From Agelaius tricolor (Eukaryota; Chordata; Aves; Passeriformes; Icteridae), in the NCBI GenBank assembly GCA_023055355.1, contig JALJCS010000001.1, positions 82,376,881 through 82,440,880 on the forward strand: a stretch of DNA of 64,000 nt. The letters are read 5' to 3'. A program made the translations under genes and the position numbers. Under the pieces are notes generated by a model that did no database searches, was not told the DNA's origin, and was given only the letters and a program-made list of their open reading frames with translations. Positions 37,819-50,840 of this stretch are shown piece after piece. How positions within the stretch are numbered: position 1 is the stretch's first letter; the number at the start of each line of letters is the position of its first letter.

Positions 37819-40800
37819 ATTTTGCTTGGAGAAAATTTAAAGAGTAAAATCAGAACCTTTCATATCATTCTTTGAAGTACTGTTCAAATTCTCTTGAATT
37901 CTCTCATCTTGAGCTGTAATTAGAAATGAATCATGGCAGTGCAGACCTAGTTGATAACTGCATAGTCAATACAAAATTCTTTCTATAAGGGGGGATGCAA
38001 TTGCCTCTAGCCCCAAAGAAACCTGAGGGATTCTGTTTCCAAGTTCATTTAAGTTCATGAAACTCACCAGTATCACATCTAAGAAGAAAATCTTATCAGT
38101 CACCAAAGTTCTGTGCACAGACCCAGACTGATTGCTCTGAAGAATCATTTATGATGGCTGAGTTGATTGTATTTGAAGCGTTTGCTATAATTTCCATGGT
38201 TTAGCAAATATAATGGCTGGAATAGACTGCTTTATTTACAATGTACAGGGATTACATTTTTGTTTCCCTTGAGACCTAATTTAAAGGTCTGGTTTTCCCT
38301 CAGTTCTCCATTTAAAACTCATGTTTTAAACAGCAAACAGAAGAACTATTCTGTTAATACGTGAAATTCATAATCTTGAATTAAATTCTTCTCCTCATCA
38401 CTTCTTTGTTCACAGAGTAACCAGTGGTACCTTAAAAGAGCAGGACTGATTTCAGGATCTCTGTCCTGCTGTTGTTGGAATGGAAAATATCAGAGAGTTA
38501 ATTCACTTGGTCCCACCTTCCTAACCCAAGGCTCTCTAGCAACAGATCACTCTCTGAGGAGGCTGTTTACTTGCCCTGGGATGGCACAGAAATGCGATAA
38601 AAACAAGAGGAAACACAAGTTACAATTGCAATTCCCTTGACTCAGTTACCCACAGAACACATTATTTACTTGCTGGAGCTTATTTTCATTGATTGATTTT
38701 GTGTTTGAGCAAAATGCCATCTTGAAAGATTTGGTGACTGGCATCTTTCCCAAAGAGATCCAGTGCTGATCACCAGAGTGCACATTTCATCCCTTTCTGG
38801 TGCCAATTCTACTCTGAAAAGGATCTCTGAGAAACTACGTAATTTTTGTCTTGGTTAAAGGTAAACCTCACTGTTGTGCAAGGAGAACCCACTTATCAAA
38901 ACCAGAATTCAATGATACTTAAAGGTATCTTAAAGTCTTCTACGAAGTATAAATTTCACCTCAGGTTCTTTCATTTTTATTCCACTTTTATTTTTATTGA
39001 GGGAACCAACAGAGATGATGAATTGTGCCACTACAAGATTTTTCAGATGTAGTTTTAAACCCAGAAACATGGTTCCAAATTTCTTTTGCAGCTACTGTAT
39101 TGATCAATACAAAATGCCTAATGAAAAGAATGATGAAACAAATTTGGGGGAAAATATTGAAATTCTCTATTAGCACAGCAGTGCTCCAGCACATCAGAAA
39201 AAAGCTGATTTGAAAATGTTCAAGGCTATCCATTTTTTCTTTCTCAGGTGAATTCATTTCAGGTTAATACATCTCAGTTTACAATTAAAAAAATCTAACT
39301 TTTACATCAGAAGATTCCTAGTACTCATAAGGAAGATCCTCTTTCCCTGTAGATATTAGTCCAAAACTACCCAAAAAAAAGAAAAAGAGTCAACCACAAT
39401 GCAATCTACAGTCATTAGCATGACTTACAGCAGTTCTGCATTAAAAATGTTCCTACAAGAAAAAATGTTAAATTTGAATGTGTATTAGACCTTTTCTCTC
39501 TATATCTTATTTCTATGACATTTTGGGAAATATTTTAGACAGAAAAGCATTTTCTCAAGCTCTTCTTAAGTAGAAAAGCTGTTATGGAGAAAAGCATAGC
39601 AATAGATTATACTATGATTGCATCTTTCATCTGATGAATTTAAAGTGAAAGTCTAATAACTAATGTCTACATTGCTCTTTCGAAACAAGCTGTATTATTA
39701 AAACCACATCACTCACTAGGAGAATCTGAAACAAGTAAAATCAGCTATAGAACAGTATACAGAAACAAAGCTCAGTATCTTAAAATAAGGAGGAAAAATG
39801 GATAACATAAAATTGAAACTTCAGGAGTAATTTACAAAAGCCCAATATAATTACATGAGCTAGAGTCTAGCTGAAAAAATTGGCATCAACACCAATTCTT
39901 GTGATATGTCATGAAATATTTAACAACAAGTTGCTATCCCAGAAGAAACAATCCCAGAACAAATACCTAGTCTTATGTTTCTTTAAAAAAGTTGTAAAAA
40001 TGTAAATGCAGAACTGCAATTTTGATTAACGCTATGGAATATATTTAACACATTTGTGTACAGTATTTGGAACCTGTTCCCACTGTCTCTGAATTTGTCT
40101 CTGCAAGGAAGTGGACAGGGACAGCTCTAATGGAATAAATGAGTTAACAGTAGTTAAATTGGAATAACTTCTTTAATTGGCAGTGTATTTTAAAGTACAG
40201 ATTATTTTATTCAGGATTTTACAATATCATTTACAATATTCACCAAGTGATTAAAAAAAAAAAAAACAAACCAGGAAAAAACACCCTGTAATACAAAATT
40301 GATTGTTCATAGATGAAACTGCAAAAACTATTCCAAATAGATATTGCAGCACAAAGTATTGTACAAGAGCTATTCTGGCCAGTGCTGTTATTGGAAAGAA
40401 GTCTCAAAAATATGCTGCAGAACAGACAATACAGATTCTGCATCTAGTGTAGCTGTGTAAACTATATCGATGCTCAGGATTTAAATAAATGGCCACATCA
40501 GCTTCACTTTTCTGAGGTTCTGTACCAGAAAGCCAGTCTTAGTGTTTTATCTGGTCTAATACAAAATCTCACACCTATATACAGCTTTTTGAGACCACTG
40601 GTTTTACACCATGACAGCTACAGCAAATTATTACTAAAGGGTTAAATAAAGAAGGGTTTAACTCATCATGAAAATTGTCATGTTCTTGATTGCCCTTCAG
40701 AGTATGCTTTAATCCAATAAATAATATTGAATAACAATTCACTGTAAAAACAATAATTCCTCATCTGCAAATCTTCTCCTCAAAAAATTAGTAACCACAG

Positions 40801-41932
40801 AAAGAGATATAAAGAAGTGAGGTTGATAAATATCTCTGCTATTTAGGTACTAACAAATTTTTCCACGTCTTGTCCAAAGTTCTAAAAGTGTAACTCCAAG
40901 GTAAATAATTGCTATCAATTTTAATCAGGCTTTTTTTTTTTTCCTTCCCATGCAATCTCTTACCTGGCCTGCGAGTTTTAGATACACACATATCTTAAAA
41001 ACTTGACTGTGAAATTATGCCTATAATTGTGGGCAGCTCTGACTGTCCTGCAGGCAGAAGTGGAAGGTGGCAGAGGCAGAGAGAGCCCCGGGTGTGCAGT
41101 GACTGCAGGATCACAGATGTACGTGGAACTGTCAGCATTCAGAGTCACTTGGCTACCCACACCCTACTTAAATCTTCTTGCTGCTAAAACAGAAATTCTC
41201 TGCTGTCCTATTTTTAGTGCAGAGTCACAATCCCTGATTTTGCTTACCCTGATAGTCACTTTAGATGTGTGCTGTGCTAGGGCGCAATTGCTTTACTCGG
41301 ATATTATAGAAAACCATTGTTAGCATTTTCACTTTTGGAAAAAAAGCTCTGGAGCTTGCAATAGTTACAAGTAACCAGTTTTATATCTCATGGAGGTGAT
41401 AATTCCAGCAGTACACTCTTGCTATGGTGCTCCAAATTGACTCCATAAAGCTTATTTCCCTCAAGCTCTGACCGGTTCTTTTCACATTCTGAAGTTTAGC
41501 AGTCATTATAGTGCAATTTGGAATTACACCAAAACAGAAAGGCTGACTGACAGCTTTCCTTTTAGCTTTTTAGGTCTCTTGTACATAAAGACCTGAATGC
41601 TATCAGCAGCTTCAGGAAGAAAAACTTTGCAAGCTACCCAAAGACAATGCTCACAGGAGAATGGGAAACAAGTAGTGGATACTCAGCTGAGATGGTTCAA
41701 GGCAAATCTTAACATGATACCAGTTTGAATGTGAAATAGTCTCATAATGGAATACATTAAATTTCTATAATCTCATTTATAATTAATCATCACAAAGCTT
41801 CTAGGAGTACCTGATCAACAAAACTCCATTGGAAAGTGGTGAATTTGTTGAGGCAAGAAAATAATGTTTCAGCAGAAAGTGCTTGACTTCTGAAAATATC
41901 TTTCAATTATTTTAGAGATTCATAGTACAAAT

Positions 41933-41952
41933 GTACCTATTTAAATAGGTAC
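41933..41952. repeat. 20-bp perfect palindrome
   Basis: GTACCTATTTAAATAGGTAC is identical to its reverse complement, with no spacer. Confidence 0.95.
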
Positions 41953-42058
41953 TGAGGGATTTTTAATAGTCAGTAGAAAGAAGTAGACAATTGTAGGATA
42001 TTATTCATCAAATACTAATGTTTTTGTGCTAAGGTAAACATCTAAAATACATTGGAAG

Positions 42059-42092
42059 TCACTTATTGGAATACTTTTTTTCCAATAAGTGA
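42059..42092. repeat. Perfect 13-bp inverted repeat with 8-nt loop
   Basis: TCACTTATTGGAA at 42,059-42,071 is exactly reverse-complemented at 42,080-42,092. Confidence 0.95.
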
Positions 42093-45000
42093 TTCTCTCT
42101 CTTGAGTATTGCATTGTGTTTATGTACCAAGGTTTGGGTAGCACGAGGGCATCATCACTGAAGCTCAGCACAAAGTTAAATTCTCTGTAAATAATGATGT
42201 TAAATAACATGAATCTCACCTCTTGTGCTTACCAACTTTCTAAGTTAGGAGAAGTGGAATAGTCCACTCCTTATCCACCTGCAAAGGAGGCAGGCACAAC
42301 TGGAATTCAGATATTTTAGGAACTTTTCCTGTCTAAATGAGAACAGATCTGGCCCATCTCATTGACTGAGGAGTCTACCAGAACTCTTAGTTGCTGCACA
42401 CTATGGAAGGAATGAAGCCACTCATTTGGTCATTGTATTTTCACAGGAATTTTAGGATTAATTTTTCTTCACACAGTCTCAAAACAGAATATTTTGGAAA
42501 GCTTAACTCACCTTCATGGATGTGCATAAACAGAAAATAAAATAAATAAATTTGATCTTCTATGGATTCATAGCTTTTTTTAGCATCTTCTGTGTAACTG
42601 TTTGCCCATAATAAAGTAACTGCGTTTGCCTCAAGACTACAGTTAGATAATTTAAAATTATATTTCTGGTTTTCAGTTAAAACATTAATACTTTGGAATA
42701 GTCTAATTTAAATTATTTTATCAATAACTTTGATATGTAAATACTTTTATTAAATAATTCATAACACTTGATCTTTCTTTAAAAAAAAAATTCAGAATAT
42801 GTTTTTGCAGGCTTTTTGTTTGTTTTTTGGAATTGAGTGTATTTATAACAAACATGCCTGCCATTTTTTGAGAGAGGCTCAAACTCCCAAAAAATGGTTT
42901 TGGTTTTTTTTCCCTTTTTTTTTTTTTTGTGTTCTCTTTGAAGAACACAAAATTGAACATCTATTCTACAATTTCTTGCTTTCTTGCATCTGGGTATAAA
43001 GTGAAGAATGAAATAAAAAAGCAATTGAAAATAACTTTTCAGTATTCTGTTAACTTTCAGAAAGGTAGATGGGCCAATTTGCAGTGCTTTGTTTTGTTGT
43101 GATTTTCTGGTTTTTTGTTTTTTTTTTTTTTTTCTTTTCCATAACTTTTTTTAAGCAAAGGAAGCTTGTGAACAAGATGAGATGGTTAAAGAAAATAAAA
43201 CTGAGATGCGAGGTGGGAAAATCTATCCTCAACAAGAACAGGGTTGAATAGAGTTTCTCAATAGTAACCTAAGGAAAATAGAAAAGGGGAAATGTTTATG
43301 ATAATTTAAACCTCTTCTAACTCAAAATCAATGTTGTGAAAAGGAGCAAGTTCATCAGGGAAGTACAGCTCCATGGAGGTCAGTCATTCAGTGCTCTGCT
43401 GCAGGAGAGCCCATTACTTTGATGCAAGCACAGTTTTGCTGACTGTGGCAAAACACCACTCAGTTCAGAGCATCACTGATGAGGACAGGTTTAAATTTAG
43501 CTTTAGAGCCCTTACAAGGATTATTAAGAGGGTGATGCTTCTGGGCATCTTCTAGCTCATTGCTGGCCATTTTGCACAACTGCCTGTTCTCTGTTGCAGA
43601 GGGCAAGTGTCTCTTCTTCACAGGTTGTTACTTTTTGTCTGGCTTATTTGGAGAGAAGATGATCAAACAAACAAACCACTACCAACTTCTTTGCTTTGGG
43701 GAGGTTTCTGGAAAATCTGTTCTCTTTACTGGCCTCATCATTCTCTGGAGTGGCATTGCATTGCTGGAGCAATGCTTGGGGAAAGCTCACACAAGGGTGA
43801 TGAACTGCAAGAAGGAAAACTGCTGTGGGCTCTGTTGAAAACAACACAACAAACTTGTATGTTTTAACTTAATTATCTGCTGAATGCCTGTTAGTCTGGT
43901 TATTAATGGTATTCAGAACATAATTGCAATCTTGATTGATTCACTGTTTTCCCCTTTGCAGGTCATAATAAGCACCAACACATTTTTATGATAATCATCT
44001 GCAATTAGTGAAGTGAAAGAGGTTTTGAGTGTGACTTTACATTTGTCTGTTATAGCTGTCTATTTTCATACACCTATTCATAGAGTTTGGTTAGTGTGAA
44101 AAGCAAGAAAATATAATTAGAGCTATTTTGGTAAATGGAAAGCAGAAACAGCCTTATAGCAAAAAGGCCAAGTACATTTATCTACCAGGTGAAAATCATT
44201 GTGTATCTCAAAGGGTGGATATTTTTAAGCACAAGGTTTTTGTACTGGTTTTAAATGTTGGGGGAAAAGGGGAGTATGTGTATTTCGCTTTGTAATTTTT
44301 TTAAAGTTGGAAGTTTTAGGTAATTCTTCTGCAAAATTTGTTGGTTGTCCTGAACATTCTTTGTAGTAAACCCATTTTTAAAAATACATGTTTTGAAAGG
44401 AAATGCTGCAGAAAGAATTGTGGAAACTTTAGTGGATAATTTTCTTTTGAAAGACCACTTCTAAGGAAAAGAGAAAAGTGGTGTATATAAATTGTTGATT
44501 GTTCCTAACTCCACATTGTTAGAAGACCATTTCAAATTCTGTCTCCCTAGGAGACAATATTGGCTGAGGCAAAGTGCCTGGAGTTATAGAGAAAGACATA
44601 TAGCACCTTAGTAATTTTGAGTGAGTTGTGCATCAGTGCCCCTTGGGGCAGGACTGTTGTAAGTCACAGTATCAGTATTTCAGTATAATATTTTAGTATC
44701 TCTGCTGTACAGAGGGGATTGTAGTTCTTTCTCCTGCCCATGTGGTGACAAGGTACATCCTCCCCACATTGGGATAGGCTTCTCCTGAAGAAATAATCTT
44801 CCACTTCTAGCCAGATGCATGAGCATTGCTCCTGGATGGATCTGAAAAACCCAAAGGAAAAAAGAAGGCTGGCAGTTTATATGTGCATGGCAAAAGGAGG
44901 GAAAGAAATGGGCACTGATCTGATGCCCTGATCTTGGAAAGCAACGAATGATTCCTATAAGGTATTGAATACACCTAATTTACAGGACAATCTTCATGAA

Positions 45001-45223
45001 TAGTTACATACCCATTACAGTGCTTTCTCAAAGTTGACATTAATTAAAATTCAAGTTATGTTTGTATGTGCTGTAATAATTGTAATATTTCTCATTTGCA
45101 CATAGGAAACTGAGGGCCTGCAAGAATCAGAACTGGATGTAAGAAAACGTAAGAATACAAGTGTAAACCCCACACCTCTGTGCACATCTGCCTAAAAACC
45201 TCTCCCAAATCTAGTTGCTCACA

Positions 45224-45333
45224 GTTTGTACAGGGTACAGCAATCTCCTGTGAGGAACACGGGGTTCCTCAACCCTGTGTTTGTACAGGGTACAGCAATC
45301 TCCTGTGAGGTTGAGGAACACAGGGTTCTCCTG
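45224..45333. repeat. 55-bp tandem duplication (about 1.9 copies)
   Basis: The first 32 bases of the unit (beginning GTTTGTACAGGGTACAGCAA) recur unchanged at 45,279, a period of 55. After that the copies diverge around an inserted TTGAGG. Within each unit an AACACnGGGTT motif and its partial inverse AACCCTGTGTT are present, so the array can also fold. Confidence 0.85.
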
Positions 45334-45606
45334 CAGGGCCAGGAGCAGTCTCGTTGCTATGGGCTTAAACTGCTTCTCTTCTGCTACTTTAATATGCAGC
45401 GATTGCACATAAAAATGAAAAATGATTGAAAAGAGTACCTTTGACCTACATATGTTCAACATTTGCCAATACTTCAAAGTGCATGGACAATCAGATGGAA
45501 GAAGGCTATAAAACCACTTTTCATGTAAAGCTATAGAAAATCATCTAAATACCAGGAAAAAGTCCAACACTTTTGTGGGTGGTTTTGTTGTTGCTGTTGT
45601 TTTTGT

Positions 45607-45628
45607 TTTCTTTCTTTCTTTCTTTCTT
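45607..45628. repeat. (TTTC)n microsatellite
   Basis: Five to six tttc units. Confidence 0.9.
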
Positions 45629-46314
45629 GCTTTGGATTTTTAATTTTTTAATTGTTTTTGTTTCATTGTCAGACTTGCATTGTGTCCATATAAAGTTATC
45701 AGGATTATCACCTATGTGGAAGTGCCAAAACACTTTTCATTTTAAGCCTGTTTCATATAAAGCTGTTTTATTTTGCACTAATTATGAAAAATTTCACCTC
45801 TGCAGACATGAGAATACAATTAACAGATGTGAAATATATAATGCAAGCAAACAAACACAGTAAGTCCCCCAAACTAGATTTAGAATCAGTGTCATTTAAC
45901 ACTGACTGTGTGCAAAGCAGCTTTCATTTACTCTTTTCTCACATTTGCATGCTCTTATTTTTTAGATTAATTTATAAGTTTTTCAGAGTTTCATGTTTTA
46001 TTACCTCTAAGCTGTTTAAAGTTTTTCTGAAGTTGTGTTTGTGTTTGGAAAAAAAGTGTCACTCTGTCTTCCACCATTGTGTGTTGTCACTGGCTCAACA
46101 GTGGGAATTACACTCTGTTGCAGAAGTGGCTCTGAACAGCACAAAGCCTTTACAGGGAAGCTCTATGTCCATGTCCAGTGATGAGTTAAGGCTTGAAGCC
46201 TCCACTATTATTAGATTCACAAGTCCTTGCTACCTAAACCAATACTATAGGATTCCACAAGTCTGCCAAAGTGGCCTTTACTCTTTATTAAATTCAATAA
46301 ATTTAATAAATTTT

Positions 46315-47765
46315 TTCCAGATGGGATGCACCCAAGAGGAATGAGAGAGCTGGTAAAAGAGCTCACCAAGACACTTTTACTCATTTTCCAGCAGTCCTGG
46401 TTAACCAAAGTCCTACTTGACTGGAAATTAACAAATATAATGCTCATCTACAAGAAGGGTTGGAAGGATGACCTATGGAATTACCAGGCCATCAGCCTGA
46501 TCTCAGTACCAGGAAGGCCATGGCAGATCTTTCTGAGCACCACCACCCAGCACACTGCTGCAGGGATCAGGCTGAGCCAACGTGTATTTACAAAAGACAG
46601 GTCCTGCTTGAACAATGTGATCTCCTTCTATGACAAAGTGACCTACTATGTTGGTGAGTGAAAGACTGTGGCTGTTGTCTGTCTAAATTTCAATAAAGTG
46701 TTTGACACCATCTCCCACAGCATTCTCCTGGAGAAGCTGCAGCCCATGGCTTGCACAGGCGCTCCCTTTGCTGGATTACAGCTGACTGGGTGGCCAGGCC
46801 CAGAGAGTGCTGGTGAATGGTGCCATAGCAGCTGGTGGCTGCTCTCTAGTGGGGATCCCCAAGGCTCAGCACTGGGGCCAGTCCTGTTTAATATCTTTAT
46901 CAAAGTTCTGGACAAGGGGATCAAGGGCACCCTCAATCAGCTTGCTGATAACACCAAGTTGGATGAGAGTCTTGATCTGCTGGAGGGAAGGAAGGCTCTG
47001 CACAGGAATCTGGACAGGCTGGATCAATGGCCCAAAGGTATGAGGTTCAACAAGGTCAGGTCCTGGGTCCTGCACTTGGATCACAACAACCCCAGGCAGT
47101 GCTACAGGCTGGGGCAGAGCAGCTGGAAAATGGCTCAGCAGAAGGTGACTTTGGGGTGCTGGTCGACAGCCTTCTGAACCTGAGCCAGTGTGTGCCCAGC
47201 TGGCCAAGAGGGCCAATGGTACCTGGTCTGTATCAGCAATAGTGTGACCAGCAGGACCAGGGCAGGGATTGTCCTCTGTACTTGGCACCAGTGGGGCCAC
47301 ACCTGGAGTCCTGTGCTCCTTTCAAAAATGACATTGAAGAGAGCATCCAAAGTGGGGGAAATTAAGCTATTGAAAAGTCTGGAGCTCAAGTCCTGTAAGG
47401 AAACTGAGGTTGTTTAGTCTGAAGAAAAGGAGGTTCAGGGTGGACCTCATTGCTCTCTAGAATTGCCTGAAAGAAGGTTGTAGTGAGGTAAGGGTTGGCC
47501 TTTTCTGTCATGTATGAACTGAAAGCAGGAGAGAAATTAGCTTTAGTTCCACCAGGGGAGATTAGATTAGATATTGAAAAAAACTGAAAAAGGAGTTAGG
47601 AATGGGAATAAATTGCCCAGTGATGTGTTGAATTCATCATCTCTGGAAGCATTTAAAAGGTGTCTGGATGTGGGACTTGGGTATATGCTTTAGGTGTTTT
47701 TTGATGGTTGGATTGGATAATCTGGAATGTCACTTCCAATCTTGATGATTCTATGGGTCTGTAAT
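46315..47765 (+). mobile_element. CR1 LINE, 5'-truncated and decayed, with RT remnants and 3' end
   Basis: Plus-strand CR1 retrotransposon copy of about 1.45 kb. It begins in the reverse-transcriptase domain at a sequence encoding the CR1-typical DGMHPR motif and runs to a CR1 3' end (near 47,700-47,765, with TTGATGATTCTATG). The 5' part is missing, as expected from target-primed reverse transcription that stops early. The coding region is broken by stops and frameshifts. It is older than the LTRs, judging by its divergence from the CR1 sequences I know. Confidence 0.9.
46326..47177 (+). pseudogene. CR1 reverse transcriptase remnant (two broken frames)
   Basis: Two frames carry RT pieces. 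Positions 46,326-46,661 encode an N-terminal RT part with MHPRGMRELVKEL, then IYKKGWKDD, WNYQAISLISVPG and a DRSCLNNVI-like segment. Positions 46,668-47,177 (separated by a stop) encode FNKVFDTISHSILLEKLQ, GDPQGSALGPVLFNIFI and LADNTKLDESLDLLEGRKAL. The catalytic FADD-type motif of CR1 RT has become LADN, losing an essential Asp, so the copy cannot be active. In an intact element this enzyme reverse-transcribes CR1 RNA at a nicked genomic target. Several further stops and length changes lie between 47,177 and the 3' end. Confidence 0.85.
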
Positions 47766-50530
47766 AGATTAATCAAGTTACTTCATGCAAACTGGAGTGC
47801 ACGAATTGCATTTTCAAATGTTTATATACAAGCATGGTAGCATTTTGATCCAACATTTTTGAAGACGAGAGTTTCTCGACTTTTTTCTCTTTGAATGAAG
47901 ATTTCCTTCTTATGGATGTTTGCTGTCTAAATGAAAACCTCATGAGCCATACAGAAACATATCTTTAAAAGATTAAGCTTTATGTTAATTTTTTGCTGTA
48001 ATACAAGAAATAATTTGCGTCTGAGATTATACTGCTAGTCTCTAGAACAGGATAGTCTCTAGGAGCTATCCTTCCACACAGAGTTAAGGCTTCTCTTCCT
48101 GGATTTCCCACTAAAATCTCAGAAAAGGATGGCTGTTTGTATGGCTGCATTGCCAATAAAGATGAGCATTGTTTTACACATGTACAGGTATCTGGAGAAG
48201 GAGGAGGTGAGCTAAGAGGAAATAACAGGGTTTGATGCTGGGTTAGGTTGTCATTAGGACAATTAGCTGTAACATTATCAGGTCCCTACTGCTGTAAATA
48301 TAACCATGAAGAAAAACCCTGCTGAATTCCGGTTACTACCAAACAGTTTACACCATTTTAAATTTTTTTTTTTTTAGAATTCAAGACAAAAAGAGTAAAT
48401 TGAAAATAAAAATTCCTATCACCATTTACTCATCTTTATGAAATTTAGATGAGTTCCTGTAAAGGCAAGTGAACAATTTCTAGCATACACCAGGAGGTCA
48501 CCACACAGCATTTCTGGTAGTACCAGATGACAGACATGATAATGTCTGATGACAGACATTCTAATAATTGGCTTTTTCTGTGTCTTTGCAAAGCCATCTT
48601 TGTAGATTCATAAAATCCTTTCCTTGTTCATCTCCTTTTCCCATCATTAGCATTTCAATCAACTGTACCTTTTATTGGAAGCCAAACTGAGAATGTGGGG
48701 AATTAAAATTTTTAATGTCTTCTTAATAGGAAAAAAAAATTTTTTTTGAATGACTGTGAAATGTCTGTTGCCTTTTGTTGTTGCTATAATTGAAATTGCA
48801 CAATATGGCCCAGCGATGTATGATTTTCTTTCTATGTTTTTTTTTAATCAAGTCTAATGTAATCAGTCTTAACAAGAAGATCAACACCAAACAGCATTAA
48901 GAATTCAAGTAGAAGAAACGTAAAAACTCATCTGTGGAAGGAGCAGAAGGTTATAATGCCAGTGGTCAAGAGCCTGAGATTTTTGGAGCAGCACACAGGT
49001 ATATTTAAAGAGAGAAATCCCAGTCTGCCTTTTCATACCTTACCAGGCAGTACACACACATCCTTGTTGCCACAGGATTCTGCCGAAAATGTCTCCTGCT
49101 TCCAGTACTCAGGACACCTTGTCTGGAGACCATGGCTGCATGATCTGGTGTCTGCTCACAGGCCAAGTCAGAAACTGCTGGCACACATTCACCAGAGGGT
49201 TACAGCTCCAAGTGCTCAATGGCAAGAGCCAAAATGCCAGAACTTCCCATGTGAACAGGTTTCATATTTTGTGGGTCTCCTATGCACTCTTTTTTCTATT
49301 CCAAATGAGATGTGCTAAAGTGAGGGAGATGAAGAAGAGTGCAGATATAATGAGAGTAAGTATAAATAAATAAATAAACAAACACATGTAAACATGCTGT
49401 GAAATTAGAAGTTATTTCAATTCTCTTTTTCATGAAAACTCAAGCTGTTACATTAATTTATTTAAATTGACTCAACAGGGGGCTTGAAAGGTAGGTCAAG
49501 GTGGATTTTCTGGTAGGAGAATTGTTCTGAAGTATTTAGTGGAACAAATTTCCCAGAAAATTAATTATAATGCTTTAATATTCACATTAGACAACTGAAA
49601 TATGATGGAGAAAGGACTATGGCACATTTATTAGAGATATGTGACCCATGTACAAGTTTCACGCACTCTTAGTTCAAATGTATATTTCTCCAAAGAAAAT
49701 TTTGGATTATTTAAAAGAAGTAATTAAAATCTTTCAGCAAAAGGAAATGAAAAATCTTGATCTAATCAGTGAATGAAGTTATGATAGCTGCATATACAAA
49801 ATATACAATATGTTATCTGAAGGAGGTTGTGGAAAATCTTTTAAGTTTTTTACATAATTGTAGAATTGATGTTTAATTTTTTAATAGGAATAGCAATCTT
49901 GGTCATCTTTGATAAATGGTGGCTGACTGAAGGGGTTAAGAATGTGAAATGTACAGTGAAATGGTAAAATAAATGTGTGTATCTCTCTCCCTCTTTGGCT
50001 TGTAATAACTATACAAAGAATACGATGAGTGGTAAATAAAATGAAGTATGTGGTCTTTAAGAAGCATGTGGAATTCATTGCCACAGGAGGCTGTAAAGTG
50101 GTTGTAAGGTGGTTGTATTTAGAAGAGGATTATTTTACAAGCAATAACACTGAGCTAAATTGTATGGAGCAATGGAGCAGCATTCTTCACAAGACCCCTG
50201 AGGCTGGCTCAGCATTTTCAGCTCTGGCAGCAGAGCATTTCATGCCAGCGGAGGGGAGCCAAAGTGGACACAGAGGTGACACAGCAAAGATCTAACCAAA
50301 AGGCAAGTAAAAGTCAAGAGGAGTGGAGACATAGGAAGAGAGCGTAATAAAACTACAACTTATCCAAATTCAGCAGGGCTTCTGCTCGAATGCATCTCTT
50401 CTCCCCACGTTTTCCTGTTAACTGACTCAGAGCTGCAACGGCACAGGGCCAATGGGAAATTAGGCCCAGAAGCCAAGATGGAAGCAGTCTGGCTGTATCT
50501 CAGCATGGTGACTCAGCTTTGGACTGGGAG
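47766..50530. other. Intergenic DNA between CR1 and the LTR-tRNA element
   Basis: Mostly AT-rich, with no supportable gene. A short (ATAA)n run lies near 49,362-49,378. A piece near 50,067-50,110 (a GTGGAATTCATTGCCACAGG phrase) resembles very old CR1-like LINE debris. Confidence 0.55.
50067..50110 (+). mobile_element. Possible ancient CR1-like fragment
   Basis: Contains GTGGAATTCATTGCCACAGG, which resembles the conserved stretch near the 3' end of old CR1-type LINEs. It is short and diverged, and could be chance. Confidence 0.3.
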
Positions 50531-50606
50531 GCCCGGCTAGCGCAGTCGGTAGAGCATGAGACTCTCAATCTCAGGGTTGTGGGCTGGAGCCCTACATTGG
50601 GCGCCA
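50531..50606 (+). other. Full-length tRNA-Lys(CTT)-like copy including 3' CCA, joined to an LTR
   Basis: Seventy-three bases (50,531-50,603) align end to end with vertebrate tRNA-Lys(CTT) as I recall it, starting at G1 (GCCCGGCTAG) and ending with the discriminator G. CCA follows at 50,604-50,606. I count about seven differences, at tRNA positions 12, 36, 48, 54, 56, 63 and 66. One changes the anticodon from CTT to CTC. Others disturb the D stem, the T loop and the internal B box, so I do not call it a working tRNA gene. Eukaryotic nuclear tRNA genes do not encode CCA, so the copy seems to derive from mature tRNA. Read on the minus strand, its first 18 bases form a tRNA-Lys primer-binding site (TGGCGCCCAA...) for the adjoining LTR. 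Confidence 0.85.
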
Positions 50607-50840
50607 AAACTGAAGTGGTCCAGCGGGAGAAAGATTGTCCTTCTCGGATGTCCCAGCCAGCTCTCCAGCACCGCTAGCAGTAGGGAGGCACTATCCTAAT
50701 CTCTGTGATTCCTTAGGACAGCACCTAAGGCAAACGCTCTGTGCTATGACAGCAGCGCTACATTGTGGTAGGACGTGGCTTGGCTTATGGCTACAGTCAG
50801 CAGAAATAAGAGAGCGCTCTCCATCTGTGGTGAATCCAGC

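Larger units (their letters stand above)
37819..46314. other. Gene desert upstream of SOX11 (part 2)
   Basis: AT-rich DNA without a recognisable gene. It contains a 20-bp palindrome (41,933-41,952), a 13-bp hairpin (42,059-42,092), T-rich runs near 42,900-42,930 and 43,105-43,140, a 55-bp tandem duplication (45,224-45,333) and a (TTTC)n run (45,607-45,628). Short open frames here match no family I know. Confidence 0.6.

Noticed and set aside
46326..47177. Active LINE reverse transcriptase gene
   Set aside because: The frame is broken by stops, the catalytic Asp-Asp motif is mutated to LADN, and the 5' half of the element is missing.
50531..50603. Functional tRNA gene (Lys body with a Glu-type CTC anticodon)
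   Set aside because: CCA is present in the DNA, the B box and D stem are damaged, no Pol III terminator T-run follows directly, and the sequence is joined to an LTR at the primer-binding position.
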